Source of the DNA: an uncultured Gammaproteobacteria bacterium
GTDB lineage: Bacteria; Pseudomonadota; Gammaproteobacteria; GCA-001735895
NCBI GenBank assembly: GCA_937980285.1
Contig: CALJQI010000123.1
Span: 1-7,882 of the forward strand
DNA: 7,882 nt
Reading direction: 5' to 3'
Of this stretch, positions 6,491 through 7,882 are shown one piece after another (within the stretch, counting starts at the first letter, position 1; each line of letters opens with the position of its first letter). The notes under the pieces were generated by a model. That model was not told the DNA's origin. It worked only from the letters and a program-made list of their open reading frames with translations, and ran no database searches. Made by a program: the position numbers and the translations under genes.

Positions 6491-6519
6491 AAGACATTGT
6501 TCTGGAAAAAGGATACATT
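6491..6519 (+). promoter_or_regulatory. Weak candidate promoter of the ferredoxin-reductase pair
   Basis: AAGACA (6491-6496) and TACATT (6514-6519) are separated by 17 bp and each matches 4 of 6 consensus bases. They sit in the A-rich 83-bp gap before the ferredoxin gene. I see no terminator hairpin in that gap, so read-through from the decarboxylase remains possible. Confidence 0.25.
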
Positions 6520-6554
6520 ACGCGCTTTTCAGCCCCAATCGGTAGTAAATCAAG

Positions 6555-6875
6555 ATGGCGAATATCACCTGGAAAATGGAAGACGGCAGCGAAATCACCG
6601 TCGACGTCAAAGACGGCCTGAACCTGATGGAAGCCGCCACCGCCAACAACGTGCCTCATATCGAGGGCGAATGCGGCGGCTGTCTTTCATGCGCCACCTG
6701 CCACGTATTCGTCGACCCCGAATGGCTGTCCAGAACCGGCGAAGTCGACGACATCGAGGACACCATGCTGGAAATGACCGATGTCGAGCGCGAGGACAAC
6801 AGCCGCCTCAGCTGCCAGATAATCGCGTCGCCCGAACTCGACGGCCTGGTGTTGCACGTACCGGAACCGGAGTAG
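6555..6875 (+). CDS. [2Fe-2S] ferredoxin, putidaredoxin/adrenodoxin type
   Basis: A 106-residue soluble one-electron carrier. The cluster ligands follow the vertebrate/putidaredoxin pattern C-x5-C-x2-C: Cys40, Cys46 and Cys49 in GECGGCLSCATCH, with the fourth, Cys87, in RLSCQI. The segment VFVDPEWLSRTGEVDDIEDTM is rich in acids and matches the helix used for docking reductases and P450s in this class. The ending (LHVPEPE) lacks the terminal aromatic residue of putidaredoxin. Cys43 is an extra cysteine where putidaredoxin has Ser. The reductase gene begins 4 bp after the stop, so the two are a redox pair. It is less likely to be the iron-sulfur-assembly ferredoxin, since no isc genes are nearby and its motif is CGG rather than CEK-like. 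Confidence 0.92.
   Translation: MANITWKMEDGSEITVDVKDGLNLMEAATANNVPHIEGECGGCLSCATCHVFVDPEWLSRTGEVDDIEDTMLEMTDVEREDNSRLSCQIIASPELDGLVLHVPEPE
6869..6872 (+). promoter_or_regulatory. Ribosome binding site supporting the GTG start of the reductase
   Basis: GGAG overlaps the final codons of the ferredoxin gene and lies 7 nt before GTG at 6880. It indicates coupled translation of the pair. Confidence 0.65.
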
Positions 6876-6879
6876 GCCG

Positions 6880-7882
6880 GTGTCCGCGCCCGTTGTCATC
6901 GTCGGTGCGGGCCAGGCGGCCGCCTCATTTATTTCGCGCCACGCGGCGCTTGGCTGTAGCGAAAAACTGCTGCTGATCGGAGAAGAACCGCACCCCCCCT
7001 ATCAGCGACCGCCGCTGTCGAAAAAATACCTGCTCGGCGAACTCGAACGCGAGCGCCTGTTCATCCGCCCGCTGGAATGGTATGCGCAACAGGGCGTCGA
7101 AACCCGCTTCGATACGCGTATCGATGAAATCAGGCCCGACCAAAGGCAGGTCATTACCGCCGACGGCGACCGCATCGAGTACGACAAGCTCATCCTCTGC
7201 ACCGGGTCGCAGGCGCGTCGCCTGCCCGCCGGGATCGGCGGCGAGCTGCCGGGTGTATACACGCTGCGCAATATCGCGGACATCGACCGCATGGCGCCCG
7301 AATTCCAGGCCGCTCGCAGGCTGCTGGTGGTTGGCGGCGGCTACATCGGGCTCGAGGCCGCGGCCGTCGCGCGCCAGCTGGGGCTCGAAGTCACGCTACT
7401 TGAAATGGCCGACCGCATCTTGCAGCGCGTTGCCGCAGCCGAAACTTCGGATTATTTTCGAAAATTGCACAGCGGGCATGGCGTGGATCTGCGCGAGTCG
7501 ACGCGCCTGACTCGCTTGCTCGAAGGCGATGGCGCGATCCGCGGCGCCGAGCTCGAATCCGGTGAAATCATCGACGCCGACCTGGTGCTGGTCGGCATCG
7601 GCGGCAGCCCGAACACCGAACTGGCGCAGGCGGCCGGGCTCGATTGCGACAACGGCATACGGGTGAACGATATTTGCCAGTCTTCGGACAGCAGTATTTT
7701 TGCCGCCGGCGATTGCGCAAGCTTCAGCCGCAACGGCCAGCAGATCCGGCTCGAGTCGGTACAGAATGCGGCCGACCAGGGCGACCTGATCGCGCGCGTA
7801 CTGGCAGGCGAGGACGTCAGTTATACCGCGTTGCCGTGGTTCTGGTCAGACCAGTACGACTGCAAGCTGCAGATCGTGGGCC
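6880..7882 (+). CDS. NAD(P)H-dependent ferredoxin reductase, putidaredoxin reductase family (3' truncated)
   Basis: An FAD flavoprotein that should pass electrons from NAD(P)H to the ferredoxin encoded just upstream. The frame stays open to the window end; 334 residues are visible of about 400-410 expected. From a GTG start, VVIVGAGQAAA (5-15) is the FAD-binding dinucleotide fold, PYQRPPLSKKYL (40-51) is the family signature after it, CTGS (107-110) and FAAGDCA (274-280) are FAD contacts, and VVGGGYIGLEAA (150-161) is the NADH-binding fold; its LLEM ending suits NADH more than NADPH. WFWSDQYDCKLQIVG (320-334) is the conserved opening of the C-terminal domain, the rest of which is missing. The GTG is chosen because it gives the expected N-terminus directly before the FAD motif and has a good ribosome binding site. 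The oxygenase served by this chain is not in the window. Confidence 0.92.
   Translation, partial: MSAPVVIVGAGQAAASFISRHAALGCSEKLLLIGEEPHPPYQRPPLSKKYLLGELERERLFIRPLEWYAQQGVETRFDTRIDEIRPDQRQVITADGDRIEYDKLILCTGSQARRLPAGIGGELPGVYTLRNIADIDRMAPEFQAARRLLVVGGGYIGLEAAAVARQLGLEVTLLEMADRILQRVAAAETSDYFRKLHSGHGVDLRESTRLTRLLEGDGAIRGAELESGEIIDADLVLVGIGGSPNTELAQAAGLDCDNGIRVNDICQSSDSSIFAAGDCASFSRNGQQIRLESVQNAADQGDLIARVLAGEDVSYTALPWFWSDQYDCKLQIVG

Noticed and set aside
5782..6545. Long frames on both strands over the decarboxylase 3' half (5782-6414 minus, 5871-6545 plus)
   Set aside because: Arg/Gly/His-rich shadows of the decarboxylase frame without ribosome binding sites or family features.

Overview
The window is about 60% GC by eye and almost wholly coding. 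It reads like a chromosomal piece of a heterotrophic, respiring proteobacterium, most likely a gammaproteobacterium, possibly marine or environmental. That guess rests on the gene families (c-type cytochromes, putidaredoxin-type ferredoxin and reductase, sulfatase-like hydrolase, Dpp/Opp permeases), not on a marker gene. I see no tRNA, rRNA, CRISPR array, transposase or phage gene.

Layout. Positions 1-1682 hold two translationally coupled permease genes of a peptide/nickel-class ABC importer; the first is cut by the window edge. A 140-bp gap follows, mostly filled by a long near-perfect inverted repeat (1700-1806). Next come a formylglycine-type sulfatase/phosphonate monoester hydrolase-like enzyme (1823-3400) and an exported diheme cytochrome c built from a 66-residue tandem duplication (3423-3911). 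These all point rightwards. They meet, with an 18-bp gap, a leftward pair: a stand-alone class I glutamine amidotransferase (4948-4235) followed by a small exported monoheme cytochrome c (4205-3930).

From the divergent spacer 4949-5043 a rightward set begins: a group II PLP-dependent amino acid decarboxylase (5044-6471), then after 83 bp a [2Fe-2S] ferredoxin (6555-6875), and 4 bp later a GTG-started NADH-dependent ferredoxin reductase (6880 to beyond the window end).

How they may work together (inference). The permeases could import an organic ester or peptide-like compound that the cytoplasmic hydrolase cleaves. The two small cytochromes would act in periplasmic electron transfer. The ferredoxin and its reductase are an NADH-to-ferredoxin chain of the type that feeds P450s or other oxygenases; no oxygenase lies in the window. 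The decarboxylase and the amidotransferase are divergently transcribed and could share a regulatory region, but nothing visible proves a common pathway. The least explained items are the palindromic element, the duplicated diheme cytochrome, and the monoheme cytochrome that has no methionine available as a distal heme ligand.
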